Part shown: piece by piece, positions 33,301 through 45,161 of the stretch
How positions within the stretch are numbered: the stretch's first letter is position 1
Layout of the letters: every line of letters starts with the position of its first letter
Notes under the pieces: model-generated
What the model was told of the DNA's origin: nothing
The model's input: the letters and a program-made list of their open reading frames with translations, nothing else
Database searches by the model: none
Assembly: GCF_003473485.1 (NCBI RefSeq)
Contig: NC_053042.1
Location: forward strand, 27,577,262 to 27,641,261
Direction: 5' to 3'
DNA from: Medicago truncatula
Taxonomy: Eukaryota; Streptophyta; Magnoliopsida; Fabales; Fabaceae
Length of the DNA: 64,000 nucleotides
Made by a program: the position numbers and the translations under genes

Positions 33301-36300
33301 AGGTTGAAGTATGTCAAGACTGTCACTTCTAGCAACTCCTGATATGATCATGCAAGCCAACCGCTTTACCAGAAAGGGAAATTTTAAACCTCGGTTCCTA
33401 TGAAAAGAGGTTAGGTAATTGTCATTTAGGTCATTTTGGTGCAATAAAATACTACATGATAAGCTGAGGTATTAAGAGTTAAGAAATGCAAAATGTTTCA
33501 GTAATTTATCATTACGGTGACAACCAGACCAGAAATTGCCTATCATAGGGCTATACATAATAATCCCTGGAAACAGCCTCTTGTGTAAAAATCAATGTAA
33601 GGTTGCGTACAATACACCAAATGGTGAGACCCCTTCCCAGACCCTGCATATGCTGGAGCTTTAGTGCACCGGGCTGCCCTTTTTTTAGGGCTATACATAA
33701 TAATCAGATCAATTGAAAATTTAGAAGTGAAGTCTTTTTTATGATCAAAATTTTATTACTAAGAGAACAAGGGGTACGCTAACCCAAGTACCCAACAAAC
33801 AAAACATTAAACTCATGAAGACTGTAAACAACATAAAGAACTACACCACCAATCAGTAAAGTGCACACCCAAATTTCCCAATTCTGTTTATAACCAACCC
33901 CATGATGAGACCTTTATCTGAGACACAATTTTGAGAAGGTCTACAATTTCTCTTTTGAAAATTACTTTGTTCCTTACATCTCAGAGACACCACACCACTG
34001 CAAACTATATTAGAAAATTCACCCTCTTTGACTACTTGCATTTGACCAGAAAACCAAAGTGAATAAAGTGTTGTTTAATATCATTGTATGTTTGTATACT
34101 ACATGAAATATGTTTGTATACTACATGAAATTTCAAACCACCAAAACAGGTAACGAAAACATAAAATCACTAACAAGGGTTTAAAATGAAAATATAGCTC
34201 TTCAACCAGTTAATCTTTTGTCTCCACTGTACTGTCTGAATCAGACTTACAGTTAGAGAAAACAAAGAACCCAAACCTTACACTGGTAAACAGAAAAGTG
34301 AACTTAGGGGACATCTGTTGATGATTCATTTTATTTTATTTTTTGGTTCAAGAATTATGGTCCATAGAACATATTAAGCTACTTACGAAACCAAAGAGAA
34401 AAATTAGTCCATTTAAACTGATGAAATGAGAAGATGTATACATTTTGAATCATGCAAGAGGTTTAAAGATTATTGAAATCCACGGCAATTGAAGATGCTA
34501 AAGAAAAATTCTCATACCGGCAATAGTTATTAAAATCCATCCAATTTGCTTTCATCTCAACATCGTAATATTCCTATAAATATGTCAAAATCCCAAAATA
34601 AGTACATAACTGCAGAGATGAATACATGCTTGTTTACTGTGAAATTCCTACATTACATTTTGAATGCATAGATAACATGTTGATACAAGTATTATTGAAG
34701 TTGAAAAGTATTATTGAAGTTGAAAACACATGATAGAACTACAAGTAGAAAATTGATGGCTACCACAGCTTCACAAGTCAGATATCAGAAAGCACTTTGA
34801 TATCATAAACAATGTGGATAATTATACCGACCTCACATTGAAACCCTTCATGTTTGGAATTTGAGGTTTTGAACAAAACAATATTGCTCCGTGATACGCG
34901 CTATTTAGAACAAAGTGTCAAACATCGGCAACTGCAGTGCAGTGGAATTTGAATAAACTACTATTTTCCACTATCTGGAATTAACAACATTAACTTACTA
35001 CTCTTGTTTTATTATTTCTCAGGAGACTTTGTGAAAGTTCCCTAAGTTTGGGGTGATTAGTTCTAAAATAAAGTGACAAAAGTAACATCTTTCAAAGACT
35101 AAATTGTATATTTGTTATAAATAACAAGAGTTCAAGATCATATGAAAGCATGATTAGAATCCAAATAACAAGACTTTCGATTTGCTTGCTCCATATATTA
35201 TGCATTGCTCGTGACTGAAACTAGAAAATAAGCATCACAAAGTTGTAGACTTGTTTAATGAACTATACCATTTCTGTTCTGCAAACTCATTCTTTCAATG
35301 CACACTAGTGAACAGATCGCACATTATTCACATTGTTCTCTTTTTAAATTCTTTTAACAATGGCACATCAACCATTGATCAGAGAATAGAAATGCATCCT
35401 AGCTTTGGCACATGACATTTAAAGAGTTTCTATCATCCTTCAATTTCAAAACAAATATATATAAGTTTATAAATAGTTTTGTTTATGAAGTAGGATAACC
35501 AATTATTTAAAGAAAAAAACATACTAGTTATCACTTACTTACATAAATTTTAAGAGTAAAAATACGCAATTTATTGACTAAATTTGTTGGACCTTATCGA
35601 TCTAGTCTCCTACATTGTTAATATTCCAAAAAAAATTCTTCAAATTGGAGAATAATAATCAAATTCATCCCTCCATTGGTATTTATATGGACTAGAAATT
35701 GAAACAAAGTGAACTATATCTTTGATACATTTGATAACAGGAATAATGCTAACAACACTCATTCCAACACATTATTTCTAACATTCAATTAGATGAAATT
35801 TATGTTGGTCCCACCACGTTGTTAAAATGAGTTTCTTTTGTTTTTTAAAAGTCGGTATCCAGGCCAGGGACCTACTAATCCGAGGTGTGCAATCTAATCG
35901 TCCACTTGCGAGGCCCGGGTTTAAAGCCATGGACTTAGCCTATCAAAATTGGCACCGGATTAACCAAACATGAGACCTTGAAAGGAGCATACTCCAATGT
36001 CTCAAACAAACAAACACAAACAAACAAACTCCAATGTCTCAACATTTATTTATCTTATAGTGTTAAAAAGGGAAGAAAAAACGCAGGCACCTGGGTAAGA
36101 GTGCGGCAACGGTGAGAACAAAAGGGTGAAGAGAGATTAGGGAGTCTGGCGAGACAAGAGTAACAGACGGGGTGGGGGGCGGAGGGTGAAGGGTGGCAGA
36201 CGGCGGGTTCGGCGGTGTGGATGAGATCTCCAGTAGGGATTGGACGAGTTGCGAATACGGCGCGACCCACTGTGTCTGTAAGGGAGACTTGGATGGGAGG

Positions 36301-36408
36301 TGGCTTTTGAGTTGAGGTTGTAGAGAATGAAAATGAGAATGAGAAGAGGTGAAGTGGTTTAGTGAAACGTGAAGAAGCTAAACGGAGAAGTGAATGTGAC
36401 ATTGCCAT
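30311..36408 (-). CDS. ATXR4: SET-domain protein, ATXR4 (SDG38) type
   Basis: A seven-exon model (minus): 36408-36091, 34573-34518, 33397-33271, 32750-32681, 32574-32392, 32145-32074, 30429-30311. Introns are GT-AG, phases agree, and the stop is TAG; 314 aa (Arabidopsis ATXR4 is about 325). The N-terminus (MAMSHSLLRLASSRF, Arg/Ser-rich, no acid) looks like an organelle targeting peptide. The SET domain opens with VGRAVFATR, is interrupted by a Cys-rich zinc motif (CYSC…FCSHRC), and continues with R-I-N-A-F-R-I-E, the NHDC motif (248-251), GEELRICYID (276-285) and a post-SET C-x-C-x2-C. Family members are predicted lysine methyltransferases; the substrate is not known to me. Intron 2 holds an Au SINE, and intron 6 is 1.6 kb. 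Confidence 0.92.
33566..33686 (+). repeat. 5'-truncated Au SINE with 19-bp target duplication
   Basis: It begins inside the family at 'ggaaacagcctcttgtg' and ends 'ccgggctgcccttttttt'. It is flanked by the perfect repeat agggctatacataataatc (33547-33565 and 33687-33705). It lies in intron 2 of the ATXR4-type gene, antisense to it. A perfect 19-bp duplication suggests a recent insertion. Confidence 0.92.
33725..34070 (-). mobile_element. Probable retroposed 3' fragment (LINE-like) in ATXR4 intron 2
   Basis: The minus strand shows a decayed coding-like stretch, then 'ggtggtgtagttctttatg', 'gggtacttgggttagcgtac' and '…ctcttagtaataaaattttg'. This arrangement resembles the 3' end of plant L1 LINEs. 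There is no intact domain; the identity is a guess from style. Confidence 0.35.
35835..36010 (-). repeat. SINE-like repeat in ATXR4 intron 1
   Basis: The minus strand contains 'ggagtatgctcctttcaagg', 'tctcatgtttgg' and 'tttaaacccgggcct'. The first block recurs at 42352-42390 on the plus strand, so both belong to one dispersed family. Exact ends and class are unclear. Confidence 0.45.
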
Positions 36409-36997
36409 TTCAGATACTCCTCTTCACCCCATTCCACTTCCACTACATAGTACACTACGAGTTCAACAACAGGTTCTTCAGCAGCCATTTCTCTGCTCCA
36501 TCTCAGCCATCAAATTAATCCAATGGCAAAGATGTAACACGAACAAAAACCTTTTTCTTCGGGTATATCTTTGCCGTTGCATTAAGTGTGTTTGATTTGC
36601 TAAAAATTGAATGACATGACACAACAATTTCAGTTGTTTAGTGTTTGATTTATAAAACTGTTGACAAAAACTGATATTTTTGTCCCTCACCAAACCACAG
36701 CACAACTTTTTATCGCACGTTTAAGTTGTTGTCATGTGTTGTTCTCCCTTGTATTGTGTTGTTCTTTCTTGTACTGTTCTATACAGTACTTACTGTTTTG
36801 TAAACCAAACGCACTCGTTGAGATTGAATGGTAAAAAAAGTTGTTGAGAATCCAGATCGTCACCACTCTTAAATATATATAGATTTTATTTGCAAGTTTA
36901 GAGCAGAAAGGGAGTGGAGGAGTTTGAAAAAAGCAAGTGAAAAATTGTATTGAATGAGAGTTTTGGAGGGTTGACATTAACTTTTAAATTTAATCTA

Positions 36998-37498
36998 GGG
37001 TTAAATATGTTTTTGATCCCTATAAATATACCAACTTTTCGTTTTAGTCCCTTTAAAAATTTCCTTCAACTTTTAATCCCTATAAAATTTTGAATCACTA
37101 CTTTTGGTCCTATTTTAAAGTAAATTTTAGTATTTTTTTAACGAAATTGTACACAAATGTGTAGAATATTGTAAAAACATTTCTCAAAAAAATTTAGAAT
37201 TTTTTAAGTAAACATAAATTAAATATGAATTTTTAACCATAAAAAATATAAAAATTCATATTAAATTTATGTTTTGTTAAAAAATTCTAATTTTTTTTTG
37301 GAAGAGATTCATATAATATTATGAATTTTTCTGGAAAATTTGATTCAAAAATATGAATTCTACATATGAGTTTACTTTAAAATAGGGACCAAAAGTGAAG
37401 ATGGAAAATTTTTAAGGGACTAAAAGTTGAAGGAAAATTTTAGAGGGACTAAAACAAAAAGTTTGTATATTTATGAGGACCAAAAACATATTTAACCC
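36998..37498. mobile_element. Non-autonomous Mutator-type element (501 bp) with 9-bp target duplication
   Basis: Terminal inverted repeats are gggttaaatatgtttttgat and its complement, with matching subterminal blocks ('gggactaaaac…', 'aaaagttgaagg'). The perfect duplication tttaatcta flanks it (36989-36997 and 37499-37507). It lies about 600 bp upstream of the ATXR4 start. No coding frame. Confidence 0.9.
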
Positions 37499-37507
37499 TT
37501 TAATCTA

Positions 37508-38628
37508 TGTAGTTATAATTTTCTTAAAATATATTAAACATAATATTAATTTATGATTCTCTAAAAAATTACTCTTTTAAAAAATATAAAAGATTTTACA
37601 ATTTTCCTGTATTTTCAACCCTCTAAAGCCTTCACTTCACCCCTCCAAACTCTAAACTAATGACATTTATGGTTTAGACGTCAATTTTAGCATATAAAAG
37701 ATTAAAATCTTTAAATGAAGTGTAAAGCAAGAAGAAGAAAGCTCGTCCAAAATTATAAATTCCTTTTGTTTACCCGCATTTTGCTCAAAGGATTAAAAGG
37801 AGATAGCATCAAGTTGTTCGCTAGGGCGAACTTAGTCCCTTCCCCCCCATATCTCAAATGAGGAACGTGGACTCGGATTTGAAGGAGTGAAGTTTATAGA
37901 CAAATGTGTGGGATCTTTGCCATAGCACTTCCACAATGCCTCTTCGTGGGACTATTTTAACATCAATTTTGTTGTGGATATGAAGATATCTTACTGTTTG
38001 CGAAGCCGAAGTAATCTAGTTTGAGATTTAGCCGGTCAATATATATAGGAATCTCTCTCATTCGCGATATTAATTTCTTATTTTTGTACAAATTCTTGAT
38101 ATGAACTTTAATTCGTTAAGTTGCAAGAGTATTGTCCCTTTCATCAGTGATCATAATTCATATGCAACAAAATTTGGGGGTTACTCAAGAAAAAAAATTG
38201 AATATGGGGGAATAGAGGAAGAAAGGGATCATAATTCATATGCGCACTTCAATTTCTTATCGGCATTCGTTCTTTCATTTTACTTCCTAATTTATCAGCA
38301 TTCATCTAGCTCATAACAAAATCAAAAGCAAAATCAGATTCCATACTAACAAAATCATCTACTAAGCCCAGAATATATGGGTTAGGACTCTAATACAATT
38401 ACAAAAACCATTCATTATACATGTTAAGTAACAATTAGTGTTATTTTATATAAATCGGGCATCCTTGTGCACAACCCTAATCCCTCAAGCCGTGCAGAAC
38501 ACGAATATGCAACAAAAACTCTTCTCAATAGTTTTAACACTACCACATTCTCATATTCAAATCCAAACCTAATTAAAAAAAATTAAAAATTAAAAACACA
38601 ACCATGAATTATTTTTATATATGACATA
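37508..38628. other. Intergenic DNA between ATXR4 promoter side and DUF620 gene
   Basis: No gene recognised. 37780-38060 has a less AT-rich segment with the palindrome gttcgctagggcgaac (37816-37831), probably an old retroelement piece. A direct repeat, gatcataattcatatgc, occurs at about 38149 and 38227. Confidence 0.4.
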
Positions 38629-41216
38629 TCATCTATGCAATGATGATCTCCAATCAAGATGTTGTTGTGGACAATCTTTGTTAAGTTCCTGAGGTGGTAA
38701 GAAACAATCAATAGACAACCCTTGAACATTAAATGCAACATCATCAATAGTCCATGACTCTTCCAACCTAGTAATAGCAGGTCCATCCTTAAGATTATCA
38801 CCAAACCTTGTTATCATCACAGTTGTTGATCCAGCATGTGCAATCATAACACCATCAACATCTCTATAATCTTCAATTTTTGTTGACATTGTTGTTTCCC
38901 AATATGTAGGGTTTGTCCCTATTGCTTGAATCCTTGTCAAATAAGAGTCCTCTAAGTGCACTAAAAGTCCACTTCTTTGACTAAAATAACCAAATATAGC
39001 ATGCTTTATCATCTCGGCCGTGTTATCGCTTCGTTCGATTAGGTCCTTTTGATCGGCTGAGAGTTTTAATACGAAACAATCTACGCCGTTGATTTGTTTC
39101 TCCCCCATGTGTTGAGCTGCACTGAATACAGCTGATACTGCTAAAGGGTCTAGTCCCTACATATCAAAACTACAATTAATATTTGTTCTTAAGGTAACAA
39201 AAACAAATCACTATCACACACTAGTTGAGACCAGCTAGTGATACTATTTTAGATGTTTATCAAATCATAGGTTCAAACTTCATAACTACTGAAAAGGAAA
39301 AAAACAAGAAAGTTTAGGAATGTGGTTAGATTGAATAGTTGAATGAAATTTATTAAGGAAGCAAATGATCCAATTCATTGGCCTGCAGCTAGCATATGCA
39401 GGTGTTGAAGTCCTGAAGTTTATTAAATTTGAACAATAGCAGTAGTTAAATGACATTTATGACTATTTAAACAAATTAATGATCTTTCATTAATCACTTT
39501 GACAATATCTTTCTTCTCATAATTACAATGTTATATAGCTAATATTCCAAACACCATCATATGTTCATAACACATATCAAGAGATTATAAACAACTTATA
39601 CCAACTAAACCCTGCTTCCCCAACCCATTTAAAGGTTTACTAAACGTCTGTTTCTCTGGGTGCCGGGTCTCGAACCGAGTTTCTCGAGGTTGAAGAGAGA
39701 AACTCTCAACCAAGTGACTTCTCGGGAGACAGGCTACTAAGCGTGTGTTTGATTTAACAGTTACCAGAATTGATTTTGTGTCTATAGGAAATTAGGAATA
39801 TAATTAAATTTTTGTAATGTTGAAAAGTTTACACTAAGTTTCATACTAAACTTGTTTTCAAAGTACAAACATCTAAGTATAAAGCATTTCATTTCGAATT
39901 CAGTTTTAACCAAAATCAATTCCATTCAAAATCAAGTTTAGCAAATGAACTTGCCTGAAGTGCACGGCGAAGAGGACGAACACCACCTTTAGCAGCATGC
40001 ACACCGAGCCAAGGTGTGTGACGCCAAGCAATAGTGCCGTTACTACCAGCAAGAACCTTTTGGCCACCAACAACAATCTCTATCTGCCAATTATCAGGAA
40101 CCATTTGCCACATCACAAAACACCCTTTTTCTGATGTTCCATTAACACCACCACTACCGACGGATCCAAGCTCGTCCACGACAACCATTGTCACTTTTCC
40201 GGTTGCAAACACATTCTTCACTGTCCCCTCCAACTTTCTACACCCTGTTGCAGCTGTGAATTGTTGTATAATATATTGCGCCGATGACGAAACCTGTAAC
40301 AAATTGTAACAAAATAAAGATCACTGAAAAAGGATCAAACTTTACATATACATGGTAACATTAGTAGCCATTATAAACATTAATAAAAGGGGTTTCATAT
40401 GATGTAAAATAAGAAAATGACCAAAATATACATATATACTCCTAAATTGAACACTTTTAGCCAACTTTTTCAAGGCAGTAAGTAACCATTTTCAATCAAC
40501 AAAGAACATTATTTCAATTTTCAACCATAATTGATAGAGGCATTATTTCAATCAACAAAAAAACCAATCAAACAGTCTAGTATTTGGTTCCATCCGAAGA
40601 TTTCCACAGGATGACCGGAGCCTGAGGGCGAGTTTTATCGGGTAAAACCAATAATTATAAGCATTTTTCTTTACTTTTGTTTTGGTTGAAGGAATTAAAA
40701 CATGAGTTTAAATGTGAGTGGAAGAGAAAATAACAACTAGTACACTAATATTTGTCTAAAAAATGACCGACAAATATTTAGCAATATACTAAAAATGGAA
40801 AGAGAAAAAAACACCTTTATTTATTTTTCATGTAAATGATTATGAAGAGAAATGAAATGTTTTACAATCATAGCATTACTAGTACTTCATTTCTTCTTAG
40901 AATTATGTGATAAGATACATTTTATAGCATACTAGACATAAAAAAATTGCATGGAACTTTAAACTTTAGATAACAAAAAAAAACTTACCTCATTGAGGGG
41001 TGATTTAGGATGAATAGGAACAGGAAAAAGAGGACAACCAAGAACACTAAGAAGCATCTTGAGGTTAGATTTTTTGTTGAAAACAAGTGAAAAATGAGTC
41101 TTGATCCAACTCCAATTCATCCATAACTGAAAACCTTTCTTTGAGTTATATTTTGATAATTTTCTTTCATTTTCTTCGTTGATAGGTTCTTCTGATAATG
41201 GTGCAAGCCTACCCAT
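38629..41216 (-). CDS. DUF620 family protein
   Basis: A three-exon model (minus): 41216-40989, 40293-39955, 39156-38629; 364 aa, stop TGA. All exon joins fall between codons. Intron 1 is GT-AG. Intron 2 has a GC donor (CAG|GCAAGT), and the nearby GT would break the frame. The start MGRLAPLSEEP was preferred over an ATG 45 bases upstream because this is the family's usual beginning. Recognised blocks are LKMLLSVLGCPLFPVP (55-70 region), S-S-A-Q-Y-I-I, K-G-C-F-V-M-W-Q-M-V-P, W-R-H-T-P-W-L-G, A-A-K-G-x-x-R-P-L-R-R, I-F-G-Y-F-S-Q-R-S-G, and W-T-I-D-D-V-A-F-N-V. This plant-specific family has no established biochemical role that I know of; no signal peptide or membrane segment is seen. Confidence 0.92.
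39640..39735 (-). repeat. tRNA-derived SINE-like fragment in DUF620 intron 2
   Basis: The minus strand carries an A-box-like 'agtcacttggttgagag' and a B-box 'ggttcgagacc', about 40 bases apart. It cannot fold as a tRNA. It is placed within the GC-AG intron. Confidence 0.5.
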
Positions 41217-42559
41217 ATCAAAGGAAAATGGTTGGAAAGAAGAGAACAGAACACACTTCAAAGGAACATAGTCTTTGATGTTATTGATGTTGTTGTTGTT
41301 GAATGTTGCTGTTAATGTTGTTAGTTAGTTTTGATGTTTGTGGTTTAAGCACACGCATGATCAAGTGCGTGTAGTGCACGATGGAAAAGGCATGATCCCA
41401 AATTAACTTCTAGATTGAATGAATATGATGTGACACCCATAGGGTCATACTACCAAGCACAAACATCCAATACGATACAAACACTAACTACCGTTAATAA
41501 TTTGATAAAATTATATAATTTAATGTAATTATATGTGTCATTGTTGTGCTGGTGTCGGATACGACACGTCGGAAACTATGACACGTCTAATCCGAAGAAT
41601 GTTGTGTTGGTTATTTTTTTTTTTGTGATGATCGGGATTTGAACTCCAGATCTTACATATGTAATGCATTGTCCTTACTAGTTGAGCTAAGCTCACGAAG
41701 ATATTATTAAAGGAATTATGAAAAGGGTACGTAAAGGAACTTATAAAAAGATTAGGAATAAAAATAATTGAAGATGGCCATGCTTTTCAGAGCTTTTTGG
41801 ATTGAATTATTTTATGGTGATGATGGTAATGTGTACTTATTCACTTTCATGATGGAATCATTTACCCTTTGCTTTGGGAGTAAGATTGGAATTTAGTCAC
41901 CGTGGGGATTTTTAAGCATATGATTTAATTTCTTAGCTTAATTAGTGTCGGTTTTGGTTGGTTGGATGTTGAAAGATGGGGATGAAAAAGAGGTAAAAAA
42001 TCTAGATTCTTTTTTAAGTTTCAAAATTAAAATATGTCATAAATGAGGGAAATATTATGGGGCTGCTGCTCCTGGGGCTCACAAAAGAAGGGTGGGTTTC
42101 AATGTTCTTAAAAGTACTTGAATTCACATTTTTGTGAAATATGAGTTAAATTCGTACTATCAATTTGATCTTACAGTATGACACAAATATTAGATGTTTT
42201 ACTTCTTAATCACTTGATCAAGAATTTGATCTCTAAATCATAGGTCTTTGCAATTGTATACACCTACTTGTCAATATTATAAACAAAAATTCATATTTAA
42301 GATCCATTGAAGCTCAGGTGCGTCGGTTGGTGGTATTAACTTGGGATATGGGAGTATGCTGCTCCTCAAAGTCTCACATGATTCTTGTCAATTTGGGTTT
42401 GAACCTAATTTTGCTTAGAATAATAACAAGATTTGGTAACTCGTATGATTAAAAAAAAAACAGAGTTGGCAACTGTCGTTTTTACACGAGATTATAACTT
42501 ATTTTTATGAGCTTATAATAGTTTTTCAGAAGATGATTCAAGTAGCTATATTTATATTT
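41217..42559. other. Promoter side of DUF620 gene and intergenic repeats
   Basis: 41270-41340 is a TTG-rich leader of the DUF620 gene. 41613-41703 is a SINE (separate entry), and 42310-42430 is a SINE-like repeat related to the one at 35835-36010 ('gggagtatgctgctcctcaa', 'gggtttgaacct'). Nothing else recognised. Confidence 0.4.
41613..41703 (-). repeat. tRNA-derived SINE, reverse
   Basis: The minus strand reads 'gtgagcttagctcaactagt' (A-box region), then 'gagttcaaatcccgatcatc' (B-box region) and a poly(A) tail of twelve. It is the same family as 12689-12783. Confidence 0.7.
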
Positions 42560-42579
42560 TTTTTATCTCAGTGTTTCTT

Positions 42580-42910
42580 ATTGTGCTTGCACTTGGATCA
42601 TTTGGAAGAAAGGAATAGCAAAATTTTCAATAACAAAGAATGCTCATCTATCAAGCTTTTAGATAATGCTAAGCTCATTTCTTTTTAGTCGTTAAAGGCA
42701 AAATTCATAAACCTTGCTTTTGACTATCATAGGTGGTGGATTAGCCCTCTCTTGTGTTGTGTATGAGCATAGGCTGGGTTCTGATATTTTTTCTTTTCTA
42801 ACTTTGTTGGATGGCTTTGTATCTTTTGCTCTCTTCTCTTGCACACCTTGTGCTAGGTGGGTTGAGAGCAGTTTAGTTATAATATATGTCATTTTGATTT
42901 ATTAAAAAAT
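42580..42910 (+). pseudogene. LINE (L1 type) 3' end with zf-RVT remnant
   Basis: One frame reads W-I-I-W-K then, after a one-base shift, N-S-K-I-F-N-N-K and, past a stop, F-D-Y-H-R-W-W-I-S-P-L-L. These are the final blocks of the reverse transcriptase zinc-binding (zf-RVT) region of plant L1 elements. A T-rich 3' tail follows ('ctcttgcacaccttgtgcta'). At least one frameshift and one stop. Confidence 0.65.
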
Positions 42911-44109
42911 AATAATTATTGTCATTTAATCTATCTATTAAAAAAAAATAGAAACTTACCTTATTCATAAAAAAAACGGAGATAGTAATATGTTGTTTTT
43001 AAAAAAAAAGATTCGATATTCAATTTAAGAGTCGACTAATTAAAAGGTTCATTCTCAGTATCTATTTATGAAGGTCCATTTAAAGTCAAAACATAGAACA
43101 TACATGAATTCTTTCTTTCACCCGGCTAATCTTCATCATTAAAACACGGCCAACTTTCTATCTGACCTAATTTTCATTACCATTCCTCTAAGCTGACATC
43201 TAATCTAAATGAATCAAATCAATTGAGTCAAAAAGTAAGGATCAACTTTTTAAAGGATGAAATTCATTCACTATAAAGCATCAAGCATCATCATAAAGCA
43301 ATTAAGTATAATTTCAAACAATCCAAGGGAAAGTGAGTACTTGATTATGGAAAACATGCTAAAAAGGATGATATTATAACCACCATTTGGACTTTATAAT
43401 TTATATACATTATTAAGATCTGCTTTTATAAAAATATCCACACATGCTCCACAAAAAGCACTTCACTGATTATCTCACGTTTGGCTTACAACTTTTCACC
43501 AATTGTTCCCATAGTGATGGTCCATAAGCTCTCTTTATTGCCTTTAGATGGGACTTTGTGGTGGAACTGTCATTGTACAGAGGAATCCATAACATTATCT
43601 ATGTCAAGAACATTGTTCTCTGAATTTTATCTTTTGTTTTTTAAAATATTGAAGCACATGCATTACACATATTGGAACAACTTTTTGCATGTCACGTGAT
43701 GTGCATATATATTTTCATAAAAATAAAAAATATCTTTCTGAAACTTCATTTAAAAAAAAAATTACGCAAAAATATAAATGAAACTATATGCATCTCTTTT
43801 GTATACTTGTAAAATCTAGTGATGAAGGTTAAATGTGTTTTTAGTTTTATAAAATTTTCAACTCCTATATATTTTTAGTCCATATTTTTTATCTTTGTTG
43901 ATAAATCTCAACCTATATGACTCTTGAAAGTATCAATATGGTCAATCTTGCCATAGTCTTGGGCGGATCCCTCTCTGGCATAGTGTGGCTATAACCACAC
44001 CAAATTTTTTCTAATAAAATTTTTACATACGAATGATGTCTATTAAAATAAATGAAAAAAAAAATGTTTGATTCTTCATTGGTTTTGTGTATGCAATCCA
44101 TAATTTTGT
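42911..44109. other. AT-rich intergenic DNA, nothing recognised
   Basis: No domain, RNA or flanked element was found on either strand. The ORFs at 43481 and 43913 are short and featureless. Confidence 0.4.
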
Positions 44110-44873
44110 TGCCTCTCTTCTTGCATCACCATTGAAGGAATTTTATTAATGCTTGAAAGTGAGTCCATCAATGGAACTTATAACCTAACACCTTGATACT
44201 GATCATTCAATCCCATAAGGAATTGAATGATTTTGACCTCCATTTTGAACAATCTAGCATTTCTCATTGTAAAGCACACACATGCATTTGGACAAGTGCA
44301 TTGTGTGGCATTGTCCTGAATTGATCAAGTTATTCTCATAAAGCACGCATCTCAGTAAAATATTCAGATATCTTTAGTGTATCTTGCTTGAAGTTAGAGA
44401 TTTCTTGATACAAATTTTCTACTCAAACTCTATCACCTCGAAGACAATATTTTCATTGAAGACGATGCTTTTTGAAACTTGCAGCTGCATTCATGAATTG
44501 ATCAAACAAGAATAAACAATGTTGTTATTACATCTTTCTTACGCGATGAAATTGAGATAATTTTCTTTCGGTGCCGGAATTGTGCCATCAATGAAGCAAA
44601 ATTTGTTCTTTGTTGCAAGAATGTGTCGCATTGACTTCGCCCAACGATTATAATTGCTTTCTTCTTCCAATTTTGGCGTTACACAGACTATGCTAGAATT
44701 TCTTTTACGGATGAACGTAGTATGGATCCAATGTTACATCCACATTCAAATTGTCTCCGTTGTTGTTAAATGATGATTTTTTATTTTTTTTTGCCATCTT
44801 GATCGAGAATCTTGAAAGAAATTCTCAAAATTTTGCTTCCATAGATTGAATCAAACCAGACTAGATGATACCA
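44110..44873 (-). pseudogene. Ty1-copia gag remnant with tRNA-Met primer site
   Basis: Minus-strand frames show N-Y-x-R-W-A-K-S-M-R, then N-K-F-C-F-I-D-G-T-I, and later Q-E-I-S-N-F-K-Q-D and a Cys-Pro tail. These are blocks of copia Gag (UBN2 type) in the right order but in shifted frames. A primer-binding site, TGGTATCATC (minus strand, 44861-44873), lies just upstream. The rest of the element (protease to RNase H, right LTR) is absent. Confidence 0.65.
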
Positions 44874-44875
44874 TA

Positions 44876-45161
44876 TGAGTAAATTGCATATCAATCAAGA
44901 ATTTCATGAATGAATGAAAAAATTTAATTCTCATTGAAGAAGAAAACGATGACAATGATTTATAGAGCTACGATTAGTTGGTTAAGAATTCTAACTATCG
45001 GTAAGCTCATAGGACATGTGGCAAAGAGATAGAAAAGACCAAAATAACTAACTCAATCATCACTAACTCTCTAATCTGTGTAACTTATCATGCAAATTAT
45101 TTATTTTCTTATTTTATTCTGCTGATTTTTTCAAATTTAATTAAATGACCAACTTATTACA
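44876..45161 (-). mobile_element. Putative 5' LTR of the copia remnant
   Basis: This is the stretch directly upstream of the primer-binding site. On the minus strand it would begin TGTAATAAGTTGG and end ...ACTCA. The 3' border is set by the primer site; the 5' border is a guess, since no second LTR exists in the window to compare with. Confidence 0.4.

Noticed and set aside
38583..38804. 73-aa minus-strand ORF overlapping the DUF620 3' end
   Set aside because: It is a second frame of the DUF620 last exon and shows no domain.
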